Positions 8,463 through 17,292 are shown, counted from the stretch's first letter. The stretch is 64,000 nucleotides of DNA from Paraburkholderia fungorum (GCF_902833645.1 NZ_CADFGE010000005.1:62001-126000); one strand, 5' to 3'. Program-made: numbers and translations. The notes: generated by a model from the sequence alone, not told the origin.

Positions 8463-8887
8463 GGTGCCCGCGCTCGAATGCATGGGGCTGCGATGCTCTG
8501 GTGAGTCCGGCGCAAGGCCTGGCTCGGAGTCTCGTTAAATTGTTCTGCGTCTTACGGCTGGGGTCGTCGCGATGTCAGCGCCTTGGCTGTTCTTAAGGGT
8601 AATGGCTAGGCGAAGTGCCGGATGCGAACTATCCTGAAGAATCCTTGTATGCGAGCGCAACCGCGGGTCTGTGCTCAACGTGGCACTGGGAGAGCTTTCG
8701 AACTCTTTCATCTTTCATTTCGATGACGACGCGTGTGAGGTGTGTGATGGTTACGAAAAAACCGATTCCCGAAAAGATAAAAATTCCCAGCGGCCATGGA
8801 AAGACGAAGATTGGGTCCATCTAAATTGGTAGCTTTGGCGATGGCGACCTGTGGATTATTTCCCCAACAAAAGGTGGGGGAGTGGTA
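8463..8887. other. Intergenic region upstream of the small-gene cassette
   Basis: About 420 bp. A minus frame (8629-8820, 63 codons) has a hydrophobic N-terminal half but no ribosome site, and an overlapping plus frame has no family signal; neither is accepted. Confidence 0.35.
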
Positions 8888-9067
8888 GTGACACACGTCC
8901 CGCCCCGGGAACCTGTTACCGGGGCACTAGCAAGCGTTGAAAGCATACTGGTTCAAGCGAACCAGGTCAGCGCAGCGCAGATTAGTGAGCACTTCAAGAC
9001 GTCAGTGGCCAGTGGGCAGGATGTACTAAATGGAATCGCGATGCTGGGTGGAGAGCAGGGCGGTTGA
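8888..9067 (+). CDS. Small FeoC-like winged-helix protein (uncertain)
   Basis: A 59-residue frame starting at GTG 8888, which has GGGGGAG five bases upstream (the frame is open from 8882). The core SILVQANQVSAAQISEHFK resembles the winged-helix fold of FeoC-type regulators (helix, turn, AAQIS helix), followed by a short Gly-rich tail. No feoAB genes are present, so iron control is not implied. It is the first of three closely packed tiny genes. Confidence 0.45.
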   Translation: MTHVPPREPVTGALASVESILVQANQVSAAQISEHFKTSVASGQDVLNGIAMLGGEQGG

Positions 9068-9080
9068 GCCGTGCTCCGCC

Positions 9081-9182
9081 ATGGATAAACATGCGGTTCA
9101 GTTGGTCATGCTTCAGCGTGCCGGCAACACTCGGGCGGCACATCGCATGGAAACGACACAGGTTTACGAGGTGGTCCAATGA
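9081..9182 (+). CDS. Tiny protein coupled to the next gene (33 aa)
   Basis: An ATG frame of 33 codons (MDKHAVQLVML..., rich in Gln, Arg and His). An in-frame GTG at 9048 would add 11 residues and overlap the previous gene. Its stop overlaps the start of the next frame as ATGA, typical of translational coupling and the best evidence it is translated. No family is recognised. Confidence 0.4.
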   Translation: MDKHAVQLVMLQRAGNTRAAHRMETTQVYEVVQ

Positions 9183-9334
9183 CGGAAGTCACAGGAACGT
9201 TTATGGGTATAGCCGTGCTGGCAATTGCCGCGTTATTGGTCGCAGGACACTATCGACGCGAGCATGTCCGCAAGCGGCTTCTCCGTCGGATGGACCATAG
9301 CGAGTGCTGGGACGCATTTCGTCACAGGCGATAG
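9179..9334 (+). CDS. Small membrane protein (51 aa)
   Basis: A frame of 51 codons with one transmembrane helix near the N-terminus (FMGIAVLAIAALLVAG) and a basic cytoplasmic tail (HYRREHVRKRLLRR) ending in a Trp/His-containing segment. It starts at an ATGA overlap with the preceding tiny gene. Topology with positive-inside tail is credible. Function unknown. Confidence 0.5.
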   Translation: MTEVTGTFMGIAVLAIAALLVAGHYRREHVRKRLLRRMDHSECWDAFRHRR

Positions 9335-9822
9335 GGTTTGACCTGCGAGCAATCCTCGGTTCGACACCATCCTGCCGCATGTGCGTGTTGCTTTAACGGT
9401 GTCGCGGGTCATTTTCTATGGAGGCAGCGCAAAAAAAGCTTGCGGGTGCCGCCTGTCCGGTGGACGCGCCTGTCAACGCTCCCGAAAGCCGGCGTGCGGT
9501 AGTTGCAATAGGAGCCTCATCTGTCACACAACGTGTCGAATTCTGGCGTGAATCGGCGGCGCTCGTCGCAAGCGCTTCCTGTAGCGTTTCTTGGCATCAC
9601 ATAATCTGTATTTCCGCTTAAACCCGGGAAGAAGCGCTCGAACCTGCTCCTTTTCAACCGATGGTCTTGTGTCCGCAGCGATTATGCTTCGATGATTATC
9701 CGGGCGGCTCCGGCGTCCCCAGCATGCTGCTGCGATTGCTCTGATGCTGGATAGCTGCGTTGAAAGCGCTGGGAATACCTAGTCGAGCCTGAAACACCCA
9801 AAATCTGACGAAGAGTAAAAAA
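9335..9822. other. Intergenic gap before the diguanylate cyclase
   Basis: About 490 bp. An ATG frame at 9418-9621 (67 codons) lacks a ribosome site and has no recognisable content. Nothing else is supported. Confidence 0.35.
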
Positions 9823-11343
9823 ATGACGCCGCGGCGGCCGAACCTCCTGATTGGCGTTAGCCTGTTTGTTTCGGTCGCCATATTCCTGATTTCAGCCCTG
9901 GTTCTGGTGGACATGCGCCAGGATGCGCTTCGCCGGGCTCAGGAGGCTGCTACCAACCTATCGCTCATAGTCGAGCGGGACACATCTAGAAACCTGGAAA
10001 TCTATGACCTGTCTCTCCAGGCGGTCATTGATGGGCTCCAGGAGCCTGGGGTCAACAAACTTCCGCCGCTCATGAGGCAAAAGGTACTCTTCGACCGCGC
10101 AGCGTCCGCCAAGGATTTGGGCGCTCTCCTGGTTGTGGACGAATCCGGCAACGTTGTCATTGACTCAAGGTCCGTTCCAGCTCGTCGCATCAACCTCGCT
10201 GACCGTGACTATTTCAAAGTCCATCGTAAGTCGCCTGACGTTGGGCTATACGTTAGCCACCCTTTCATCCCACGCCTCGGTGAAGGAGGTGACTCCATCG
10301 CGCTCAGCCGCAGACTCTCGCACCCTGATGGAAGCTTTGCCGGTATTGTGGTCGGCACGCTTCAGCTCGATTACTTCCGTCGATTGTTCGACGGCATGAA
10401 TCTTGGTTCTGGCGGTTCGATGGCGCTGATGCTCGAGGACGGCACGATGCTGATGAGGCGCCCATACGACCAAAAGGTCATCGGCCGGAGTTTGATGGGA
10501 ACCGCGAACTACACTCGTTTCGCGCAAACATCAAGTGGCGCTTTCTTTGGTACGGCAGCTCTCGATGGAGTAAAGCGCTGGTACACATATCGGCACATCA
10601 ACGGATTTCCGCTAATTCTCGATGTTGCGCTTGCGACCGAAGACATCTATGCCGAGTGGCGCGGTCGCGCCTGGACCATAGGTTCGCTGATGGCAGCACT
10701 CGACGTGATGATTGTCGGTTTCGCCTTATCGTTCTCGCAGCAGTGGAAACGTCGTCTCGCATTCGAAGAGGAGCTTCGGGTGCTCGCGCGGACAGATGGT
10801 CTTACGGGACTACACAACCGTCGTACCTTCGAGGAAATGGCGCAGACCGAGTGGCGTCTCGCTCAGCGAACCGGGCACCCGTTGTCGATGCTTCTAATCG
10901 ACGTTGACCACTTCAAGGGTTTCAACGATTTGTACGGACACTCGGCGGGTGATGACGCGCTGATTGCAGTCGCACATTGCATCAGTCAAAGCATCAGACG
11001 CCCGGGAGACATCGCAGGGCGCTACGGTGGCGAGGAATTTACTGTGCTTCTCCCCAATACGGATAGCGGCGGTGCGGCGCATATTGCGGAAAAGATTCTT
11101 GCATCGGTAAGAGCGCTGGAACTCCGGCATGTCGCCAGCACGCACCAGCTTCTGAGCGTGAGCATAGGGGTCGCCTGCGCCGTGGACCAGCGGTTCCCGA
11201 CTTTGAGGTCACTGGTGAATGCGTCCGATGCGGCGATGTACGAAGCGAAGAACAGCGGCAGGAATCGGATTAGCTGCTATCCCGTAGCTACGCAGCAGGA
11301 CAGCGCTGTAAGTGCTCAGTCATCCGAGGACTGCGCCAATTGA
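9823..11343 (+). CDS. Membrane diguanylate cyclase with periplasmic sensor (dCache-GGDEF)
   Basis: Predicted c-di-GMP synthase of 506 residues. A first membrane helix (about 8-28) is followed by a periplasmic sensor of about 250 residues with Cache-like features (ADRDYFKVH, VGLYVSHPF, SGGSMALMLEDG), a second helix (about 288-308) and a GGDEF domain. The active site reads GGEEF at about residue 402, and an inhibitory I-site RPGD lies five residues before it, so both activity and product inhibition are expected. Substrate-binding DxD-type residues are seen in DVDHFKGFND. The ligand is unknown; dCache domains often bind small metabolites. Confidence 0.92.
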   Translation: MTPRRPNLLIGVSLFVSVAIFLISALVLVDMRQDALRRAQEAATNLSLIVERDTSRNLEIYDLSLQAVIDGLQEPGVNKLPPLMRQKVLFDRAASAKDLGALLVVDESGNVVIDSRSVPARRINLADRDYFKVHRKSPDVGLYVSHPFIPRLGEGGDSIALSRRLSHPDGSFAGIVVGTLQLDYFRRLFDGMNLGSGGSMALMLEDGTMLMRRPYDQKVIGRSLMGTANYTRFAQTSSGAFFGTAALDGVKRWYTYRHINGFPLILDVALATEDIYAEWRGRAWTIGSLMAALDVMIVGFALSFSQQWKRRLAFEEELRVLARTDGLTGLHNRRTFEEMAQTEWRLAQRTGHPLSMLLIDVDHFKGFNDLYGHSAGDDALIAVAHCISQSIRRPGDIAGRYGGEEFTVLLPNTDSGGAAHIAEKILASVRALELRHVASTHQLLSVSIGVACAVDQRFPTLRSLVNASDAAMYEAKNSGRNRISCYPVATQQDSAVSAQSSEDCAN

Positions 11344-11418
11344 ACAACTACCGAGACCGTGCCGTGCCTCGCCGACGCGTGCTCGTAAATCGAAAGACAA
11401 ATTGCCTTACCCACGAGG

Positions 11419-11940
11419 TCAGACTGGTCTCGCGAGAGAACGGCTAAGGAGGCGCCGGCTCCGACGACGTGTGTCGGGAGCGGGGCGGTCTGCGTCGCGC
11501 AACTCCTGCATGGCGGCTGTGAATCGCGCGAGTTGCAAGGTCGATGGTTTCTCACTTCCTTTATCAGGGACGCTTGCTTCAAGTGCTATTGACGCCGCAT
11601 GTACTTCGCGCGCGGCGTCGACGACACGTTCAAGCGCTATAGCTTCGTCTGAACGCGGTTTTCCTTTTGCCATTCTTTCACTCAGTGCGCGCGTTGTTGG
11701 AATCCGTATGTCGATAGACAGCGGCCTGCAGCTTGCGTTCAGATACATTACGTAGACGACTATCGCTGTGAGTCGACCCGCCGACATCTCAACCGCGTCA
11801 TCAAGCACGACATTTCCACGGTAGGTCGTATAGCTTTCACGGCGTACTCTACCTGTGGCAATCGGACCGCTTATCAAGTCGCGTCGGCGAGTTCGTGGCC
11901 AGTCGCGCAGTCTGGCCACCTCGCATGGGCCGCCGAGCAC
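11419..11940 (-). CDS. Hypothetical protein
   Basis: An open frame of up to 173 codons from GTG 11940; ATG 11784 is an alternative start. The middle part (GNVVLDDAVEMSAGRLTAIVVYV) and the acidic helical stretch (DEAIALERVVDAAREVHAA) look like real protein, while the ends are Arg-rich and less convincing. No clear ribosome site and no family recognised. It is convergent with the cyclase gene. Confidence 0.4.
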   Translation of the reverse strand: MLGGPCEVARLRDWPRTRRRDLISGPIATGRVRRESYTTYRGNVVLDDAVEMSAGRLTAIVVYVMYLNASCRPLSIDIRIPTTRALSERMAKGKPRSDEAIALERVVDAAREVHAASIALEASVPDKGSEKPSTLQLARFTAAMQELRDADRPAPDTRRRSRRLLSRSLARPV

Positions 11941-12118
11941 GGTGGTCGGGTGTCCGGGTCGTGCCGCCCCGCCAATTCTGCATTATCAATCTCTTCGGGT
12001 CGGATTCCCCGCCGCTTGCGACGTAGGCCGATCGAAGATCGGCAGTTTGGAAAAGCGCAGTTCATACCCCGCCCCTTGCGGCGGGGAGCTTGATTCCTGC
12101 TCTCCTTTCCGCTGGAAT

Positions 12119-12135
12119 TTTAAGAATTCTTTAAG
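12119..12135. promoter_or_regulatory. PmrA/QseB-type box upstream of the DegP-like gene
   Basis: TTTAAG-N5-TTTAAG, an exact direct repeat that fully fits YTTAAK-N5-YTTAAK, about 105 bp before the DegP-like start. It is the best of three such boxes in the window and suggests control by the regulator at 576. Confidence 0.5.
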
Positions 12136-12238
12136 TTTGTCGGTCTACGCTGGAATCGTCGTGATAGGGAATGGATACGTGGCTTTTGTATAACCGCTGG
12201 GTCACGCGGGTCATTTCCACGTCGCCAGGAGCGATGCT

Positions 12239-13693
12239 ATGCGAACCGGAAATCTGATGCGTACGCCGGTTGCGGCGTGTCTGGTCGCGGCTTTGTCTGT
12301 CGGATGCATGTCCAGGCCGACCTATTCGTCGGCAATGCAGGGTTCGGTAGTCCCCAGCGCGAGACCGACGACGCCGCGCGTTCTCTCGACAGGGATTACG
12401 ACGGACTTTGCAGATATCGTGCGGCAAAACGGGCCAGCCGTGGTCAATATCAGCGCGCCTCGCGCGAGCCATGTCGCCAATCTGACGCCGCTTTGGCCGC
12501 CTGCATCGAACGAGCATGACCCGTTCGTCCAGTTCTTCAGACAATTCTCCCCCAGCCGTTCCAGTGAAGGCCCATTGTCATCGGGAGCCCTCGGCTCCGG
12601 CTTCATCATCAGCCCGGACGGATACATTCTCACTGGCGCCCAGGTGGTTGCAGGTGCATCGCAAATCAACGTCAGGCTGACGGACCGTCGCGAATTCAAG
12701 GCATCGGTCATCGGTATCGACCCGCCGAGCGATATAGCGTTGCTAAAAATCGATGCGCATAACCTTCCGACGGTGAAAATCGGAAACCCATCCGGTGCGA
12801 AGGTCGGGCAATGGGTCGTCTCTGTTGGTTCGCCTTACGGATTTGAAAATACAGCCACTGCCGGCATCATCAGCAGCGAGGGACGGTTGCTGCCGGACGA
12901 AACGTATGTTCCCCTGATTCAAACCGACCTCACCCTGAATACTGGCGATTCAGGTGCGCCTCTCTTCGATTTGAACGGCGACGTCATCGGTATTGATACA
13001 CCGGTTCATCATAGCTTTCAGGGACTTTCGTTTGCGATTCCGATTGACGTCGCGATGAGAATCGAACAGCAATTGCAGTTTCACGGGAAGGTTGAGCACG
13101 GCCGCATGGGTGTGACCATTCAGGAGGTCAGCGCGCCTCTCGCGAGGTCTTTCGGCATGGCACAGCCCATCGGTGCGCTGATCAGCTCGGTTGATCGTAA
13201 CGGTCCATCGGCGAAGTCTGGCTTGCGAGCCGGAGACGTTATATTGCGAGTGAACAGCGTGGCAATTACCGACTCGGCGCAATTGCCTCTAGTTGTGGCC
13301 GACTTGGGCCCGGGGACCGCAGTACGCGTGAAGTTCTGGCGGGACCAACAGGCCCATGAAACTTCGGTCGTGTTGGGTGCAATGGAGGAGAACTCAGTCG
13401 CCTCGGCCAAACACGTTAAGACTGCGGTCGGACAATTTGGCCTGACAGTGCGCAGTCTGACATCAGAAGAACGGCAAAAGGCGCGCCTCACCGGCGGTGT
13501 CCGCGTCGAGGAGAGCTCGGGCCCCGCAGCGCTCGCCGGCGTTCAGCTGGGGGACATCATCTCGCGGGTCAACAGTACACCGGTCTCAAGCGCAGCTCAG
13601 TTGCGTGACGAGCTAGACAACGCTGGCGGCAACGTCGCGCTGCTGGTTCAGCGTGATGGTCGTCCAATCTTCGTGGCAATCGACATCGGATAG
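12239..13693 (+). CDS. DegP/HtrA-like lipoprotein with altered catalytic triad
   Basis: Trypsin-like domain plus two PDZ domains, 484 residues, as in DegP/DegQ. A lipobox (LSVGC, Cys23) indicates a lipoprotein rather than a soluble periplasmic protein. In the protease domain the Asp (SDIALLKID) and Ser (TGDSGAPLF) are present, but the His position, normally TNAHVV, reads TGAQVV with a CAG codon. The triad is therefore broken and proteolysis is unlikely; a chaperone or scaffold role is possible. PDZ1 is about 285-375 and PDZ2 about 395-480. A PmrA/QseB-type box upstream suggests envelope-stress control. The next gene follows closely. Confidence 0.9.
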   Translation: MRTGNLMRTPVAACLVAALSVGCMSRPTYSSAMQGSVVPSARPTTPRVLSTGITTDFADIVRQNGPAVVNISAPRASHVANLTPLWPPASNEHDPFVQFFRQFSPSRSSEGPLSSGALGSGFIISPDGYILTGAQVVAGASQINVRLTDRREFKASVIGIDPPSDIALLKIDAHNLPTVKIGNPSGAKVGQWVVSVGSPYGFENTATAGIISSEGRLLPDETYVPLIQTDLTLNTGDSGAPLFDLNGDVIGIDTPVHHSFQGLSFAIPIDVAMRIEQQLQFHGKVEHGRMGVTIQEVSAPLARSFGMAQPIGALISSVDRNGPSAKSGLRAGDVILRVNSVAITDSAQLPLVVADLGPGTAVRVKFWRDQQAHETSVVLGAMEENSVASAKHVKTAVGQFGLTVRSLTSEERQKARLTGGVRVEESSGPAALAGVQLGDIISRVNSTPVSSAAQLRDELDNAGGNVALLVQRDGRPIFVAIDIG

Positions 13694-13745
13694 GGATACC
13701 GGCGCCGGATGCTCCCGTATTTCAAGGAGTTCGACGGAGGTCAAC

Positions 13746-14177
13746 ATGAAGCAACATTCGATATTGCGATTGAGTGCGATGACGCTCGTGCTCTCCGCCA
13801 CCGCACAACTCGCGTTGGCTATGCCAGAGGCACTTCCGCCTGTGCAGCAGGCGGGTGCAATAAATTATTTGTCCGGTGGCGTGGGTAGTGACGAGTCGAC
13901 AGCCATCAAAAGCGAGATGGGTAACTATCCGCTTGTTCTTGAGTTCGCAGGCAAGACGAATGCTGGGAATGAGTATCTCGCGGACATACCTGTCCAGATT
14001 TCCGACGCTCACGGTACTGTCGTGCTGGATACAAGCACGCGCGGTCCGTTCATGCTGGTCTCTCTGCCGTATGGTCGGTACACGGTGACGGCCAGCTACA
14101 ACGGAAACCAGGTGCGCCGCGTGGTGAGTATTGCAGCTGGCGCACCCGCGCGCGAACTGTTCGTATGGCCCATGTAG
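13746..14177 (+). CDS. Exported protein with carboxypeptidase-regulatory-like fold
   Basis: A 143-residue exported protein: signal peptide (MKQHSILRLSAMTLVLSATA, cleavage after LALA), then a beta-rich domain with features of carboxypeptidase-regulatory-like or transthyretin-like folds (VPVQI-type strand ADIPVQISDAHG, GPFMLVSLPYGRYTVTASYNG). ACGGAGG precedes the ATG. It follows the DegP-like gene by 52 bp, and co-transcription is plausible. Role unknown; probably periplasmic or surface-associated. Confidence 0.75.
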   Translation: MKQHSILRLSAMTLVLSATAQLALAMPEALPPVQQAGAINYLSGGVGSDESTAIKSEMGNYPLVLEFAGKTNAGNEYLADIPVQISDAHGTVVLDTSTRGPFMLVSLPYGRYTVTASYNGNQVRRVVSIAAGAPARELFVWPM

Positions 14178-14454
14178 GGCACGGAGGTGGGCATGCGCGG
14201 TGAGTAAACTCCAACTCTCCGTCCTGCGACAACACGAACCAACTTGATTGCCATTTCGACACTGACCCAATCAAGCCGTGTCTTGGTGAGTCTGCGCCTT
14301 TTAGGTCGACCGATGGCGGCCAGGGGTTACGCAGCGTCCGCGAAGTTTCGTTTCTCGGCGCTGCAGGCAAAAAGGGGACCAACGATTCATTTTTTTTTGA
14401 CGGCGCTCGACAAAGCGCCGCCAAGCAGATTCGACAATGAGGTGCGAGGCACCG

Positions 14455-14709
14455 ATGAGACATCAAGCCAGGACAGGGAAAGCACGTCGAATTGGAGTTG
14501 TTCATACACAATCAGCCGCCGCGCGACGAGGTCCGAGAGTTCCCCGAACGACAATTCTCGGACCAAGCGGACTTGCTCGTCCGACGCGTCGGGAGTCTGG
14601 AGCGATTAAGAGTCTCTGGGTTATCGTTCTCGTAGTCCCCGTCGTGATTGCAACGCTGGTGGTAGCAATGTGCGTGCTGAGCATCGTGGCGAGATTATTC
14701 CCTCATTGA
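14455..14709 (+). CDS. Possible tail-anchored small membrane protein
   Basis: An 84-codon frame from ATG 14455 (GCGAGG six bases upstream). The first 50 residues are basic and low-complexity; the last 30 form one strong membrane helix (LWVIVLVVPVVIATLVVAMC). The helix is convincing, the N-terminal half less so, and a later start is possible. Confidence 0.4.
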   Translation: MRHQARTGKARRIGVVHTQSAAARRGPRVPRTTILGPSGLARPTRRESGAIKSLWVIVLVVPVVIATLVVAMCVLSIVARLFPH

Positions 14710-14836
14710 ATGCCAGGACCGTGCCGCCTTCGGTACGGCGGTGTGAGCTTTGTCCCAGAATTGGTAAAGCGTCCGGGACTCGATGCGTTTCCAGTCGGCA
14801 CCGTTACCGGGTCGGCAGGTTGGAGAAAAAGAAGCC

Positions 14837-15148
14837 ATGAGACACCGTCCAGCCGCTTTACTGATTGTTTTTTCGACTGCATGCATGAGTCCGCTTGCCA
14901 GTGCTCAATCGCAAGCGTGCATTGAAATCGGAATGCTCAATCCGGTCGAGGTCAACACGACATCTATTGCGAGCGACATATCTGACGTCAAGAATGACCT
15001 TCCGCTGGTGACATATCGCATTCCACCCGTGGTCCATGGACCAGGCTATTACCCAGCGTGGCGAGGTGATGAGCTGCGTGGCAGAGGGTGGTTTGAGTAT
15101 TTGCGCGGCGGCCGGTTTTTCCTTCACGAGCGTGACGATGACAGGTGA
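14837..15148 (+). CDS. Small exported protein of unknown function
   Basis: A 103-residue protein with a clear signal peptide (RPAALLIVFSTACMSPLASA, cleavage before QSQA) and a mature part with Tyr, Pro, Gly and charged residues (GPGYYPAWRGDELRGRGW). The ribosome site is weak (GGAG is rather far upstream). It lies 64 bp before the Pal-like gene in the same direction. No family recognised. Confidence 0.6.
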   Translation: MRHRPAALLIVFSTACMSPLASAQSQACIEIGMLNPVEVNTTSIASDISDVKNDLPLVTYRIPPVVHGPGYYPAWRGDELRGRGWFEYLRGGRFFLHERDDDR

Positions 15149-15212
15149 CCGTCGGGCGGCTATCGCATGATGAGTATTGCTGGCAGTGTTTAAACCACCA
15201 AGGAGAGACCAA

Positions 15213-15731
15213 ATGATGTCGAAACTTCCTAAGTTGCTCACTGTTCTGCTGGTCGGGGCGTTGACGGCATGTCACTCGGGGGTCAAGCTCAACGAGGGCG
15301 CCAGCGCAACGGGTCCCAGTGGCGGCGTCGGCGCACAAACGAACCCGAACGCCGTTACCCAGATAGGGGTAGACCCGCTGAACGACCCGAACAGCCCGCT
15401 CGCCAAACGCAGTGTCTACTTCGACTTCGACGACTACACCGTCAAGCCCGAATATGAGTCGCTCCTGAAGCTGCACGCGCAATATCTGAAGAACCATCCA
15501 CAACGCCATGTGCGTATCCAGGGCAATACCGATGAACGAGGTTCGAGTGAATACAATCTCGCACTGGGTCAGAAGCGTTCCGAGGCGGTCCGCCGTGAGT
15601 TGATTCTGTTTGGCGTTCCCGACTCGCAGCTCGAGGCGGTCAGTTTCGGAAAGGAAAAGCCGGTCGCAACAGGACACGACGAAGCATCGTGGGCGCAAAA
15701 CCGACGTGCCGATTTGGCATATCAACAGTAA
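15213..15731 (+). CDS. pal: Peptidoglycan-associated lipoprotein (Pal/OmpA C-terminal domain)
   Basis: Outer-membrane lipoprotein of 172 residues. The lipobox LTAC (Cys20) follows a short hydrophobic signal. An OmpA-like peptidoglycan-binding domain follows a linker: SVYFDFDDYTVKPEY, then IQGNTDERGSSEYNLALGQKR with the binding Asp and Arg, then VSFGKEKP and NRRADL. AGGAGAG supports ATG 15213. No tolQRAB or ybgF genes are adjacent, so it is probably an extra Pal-like anchor rather than the core Tol-Pal copy. Confidence 0.88.
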   Translation: MMSKLPKLLTVLLVGALTACHSGVKLNEGASATGPSGGVGAQTNPNAVTQIGVDPLNDPNSPLAKRSVYFDFDDYTVKPEYESLLKLHAQYLKNHPQRHVRIQGNTDERGSSEYNLALGQKRSEAVRRELILFGVPDSQLEAVSFGKEKPVATGHDEASWAQNRRADLAYQQ

Positions 15732-16051
15732 GCGGCGACGCACGGTACGTCGGACCGCTTCGCGAATACTGCACGATCGCGGCGGCAGCGGTTTCGAGAA
15801 CGGCGTAGGGTCTGCGACTCGTGGCGCAGCACCGGCATTGCTCTGCTATCGCTTAAGTGCGGCGCGTCAGTGGACACTTGCGATAGCTTGATAGCTTGTC
15901 AGAGGCCGTCGTCGACGCCTCTGACAAAATGCCCTTCAATAGTAAATCGCGGACAGTCGACAAATTATCGAAAAGGATTCGGTCGGAGTGCAGAACGCCC
16001 CAGCAAAACAAAAATCAAATAGACATGAGCCTCGGACGCATGGAGGGCGAC

Positions 16052-16654
16052 GTGAAAGCAGATGCTAAAGAAGGCGTGGACGGCAGCCGCCGCAAGTGGT
16101 TGATTGCGACATCGGTGACAGGGGGAATCGCCGGTGTGGTCACGCTCGTGCCGATTGTGGATTCGTTCGCGCCATCGGAGAAAGCTCGGGCCGAGGGTGC
16201 GCCGGTTACTGCGGACATCAGCACGCTGGGGCCGGGCGAGATGATGACGGTTGCCTGGCGCGGTATGCCGGTATTCGTCGTCAACCGGACAGAGGAAATG
16301 CTGGCAGATGTGGTCAAGGCTGGTTCGATGGTCGCAGACCCATCCACTCGCCATCCGTTCTCGATGCCGTTGCCGAATTACTGCAAGAATGAATACCGTT
16401 CGCGAGCGAATCATCAAAACCTTCTCGTTGTCGTCGGCGTCTGTACGCATCTTGGCTGCACACCCAGACCGCGATTTCAGCCGGGGCCACAGGCCAATCT
16501 GCCAGACAACTGGCCGGGTGGCTTCCTGTGCCCTTGTCATGGTTCCACATACGACCTCGCTGGTCGTGTATTCAGGAACAAACCTGCGCCGCAAAACCTG
16601 GATGTACCACGCTATATGTTTTTGTCGCCTGTAAGCGGGGAGAAGCGTAACTGA
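16052..16654 (+). CDS. petA: Orphan Rieske iron-sulfur subunit of cytochrome bc1
   Basis: Ubiquinol-cytochrome c reductase iron-sulfur subunit, 200 residues. GTG 16052 is chosen because GGAGGG stands at correct distance and it gives the family-typical start with a twin-Arg-like SRRKWLIATSVTGG followed by the membrane anchor. An upstream frame is open to 15896. The 2Fe-2S ligands are in CTHLGC and CPCHGS, and the PDNWPGGFLC linker is typical. Cytochrome b and c1 genes (petB, petC) do not follow, so this is a detached paralogue. Confidence 0.88.
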   Translation: MKADAKEGVDGSRRKWLIATSVTGGIAGVVTLVPIVDSFAPSEKARAEGAPVTADISTLGPGEMMTVAWRGMPVFVVNRTEEMLADVVKAGSMVADPSTRHPFSMPLPNYCKNEYRSRANHQNLLVVVGVCTHLGCTPRPRFQPGPQANLPDNWPGGFLCPCHGSTYDLAGRVFRNKPAPQNLDVPRYMFLSPVSGEKRN

Positions 16655-16720
16655 CCGTATGCACGTGTCGCATCACGAGAGGGGCCAACACCGCCGGATC
16701 AGCGTCGCCCTACGACAAAC

Positions 16721-16753
16721 GCATATCCTGGAAAAGAGAGTTTCAGGATATGC
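16721..16753. repeat. Inverted repeat between Rieske gene and next gene
   Basis: Perfect 10-bp arms GCATATCCTG / CAGGATATGC separated by 13 bp, about 60 bp before the next start. It could be an operator or a leader hairpin; there is no T-run for a terminator. Confidence 0.5.
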
Positions 16754-16812
16754 CGTATCTCAACAGCGTCGGCCGGTGTCAAATGACGTGGACAAGTATT
16801 GAGGAACACATC

Positions 16813-17115
16813 ATGATGATTCGACACTTCACCTGCGCACTGCTCGGCGTCGTCACTTTCTGGTCGACCGACGGCATGGCTGCGCGACCCGATTACGCCT
16901 ACCAAACGACGGTACAGCTTGCCGACGGCAAGACGCTGAAATGCGGCGTCAACGAACCTCTGCCGAACGGCGCCGCGCCCGCAGCTCTCACCCGCCGCGA
17001 GCAAACGCAAGCGGACGTCCTCGCGACCCAGCGCCTGCGCGTCCTCAGCGGCCCCGATTCCGGCTATCCATCGCCCTACACCGCGCCCACCATCATTTGC
17101 TCGAGCGCAGGCTAG
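16813..17115 (+). CDS. Small exported protein, paralogue of 26216-26518
   Basis: A 100-residue exported protein: signal sequence (IRHFTCALLGVVTFWSTDGMA) and mature part beginning RPDYAYQTTVQLADGKTLKCGVNEP and containing VLATQRLRVLSGPDSGYPSPYTAP. The protein at 26216 has the same arrangement (PDYTYETTVRLPDGKTAQCAVNEP, VLATQRLRVLSGP, YPSPYTAP), so the two are paralogues. GAGG precedes the ATG pair at 16813. Two Cys in the mature part are kept in both copies. No function is known to me. Confidence 0.75.
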   Translation: MMIRHFTCALLGVVTFWSTDGMAARPDYAYQTTVQLADGKTLKCGVNEPLPNGAAPAALTRREQTQADVLATQRLRVLSGPDSGYPSPYTAPTIICSSAG

Positions 17116-17292
17116 GGCTGGCCGCTTCGCGCCGTCCGGTGCCCGAGGCGACTACGAGGTGCGATGCGGGACATCGCCCGGAAATGGATACGGCGCGAAC
17201 CGGGCCAATCGAGGTTGACGGCCCGCTCAACGCGTCGCATCCCGCGCTGTTCAGAACGCCGATGCACAATGACCTGTGAAGGCAGCCGACGA

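Noticed and set aside
14388..14430. Run of nine T next to a GGCGCT/AGCGCC hairpin, considered a terminator
   Set aside because: The T-run precedes the hairpin on the plus strand and is an A-run after it on the minus strand, so the order is wrong for an intrinsic terminator.
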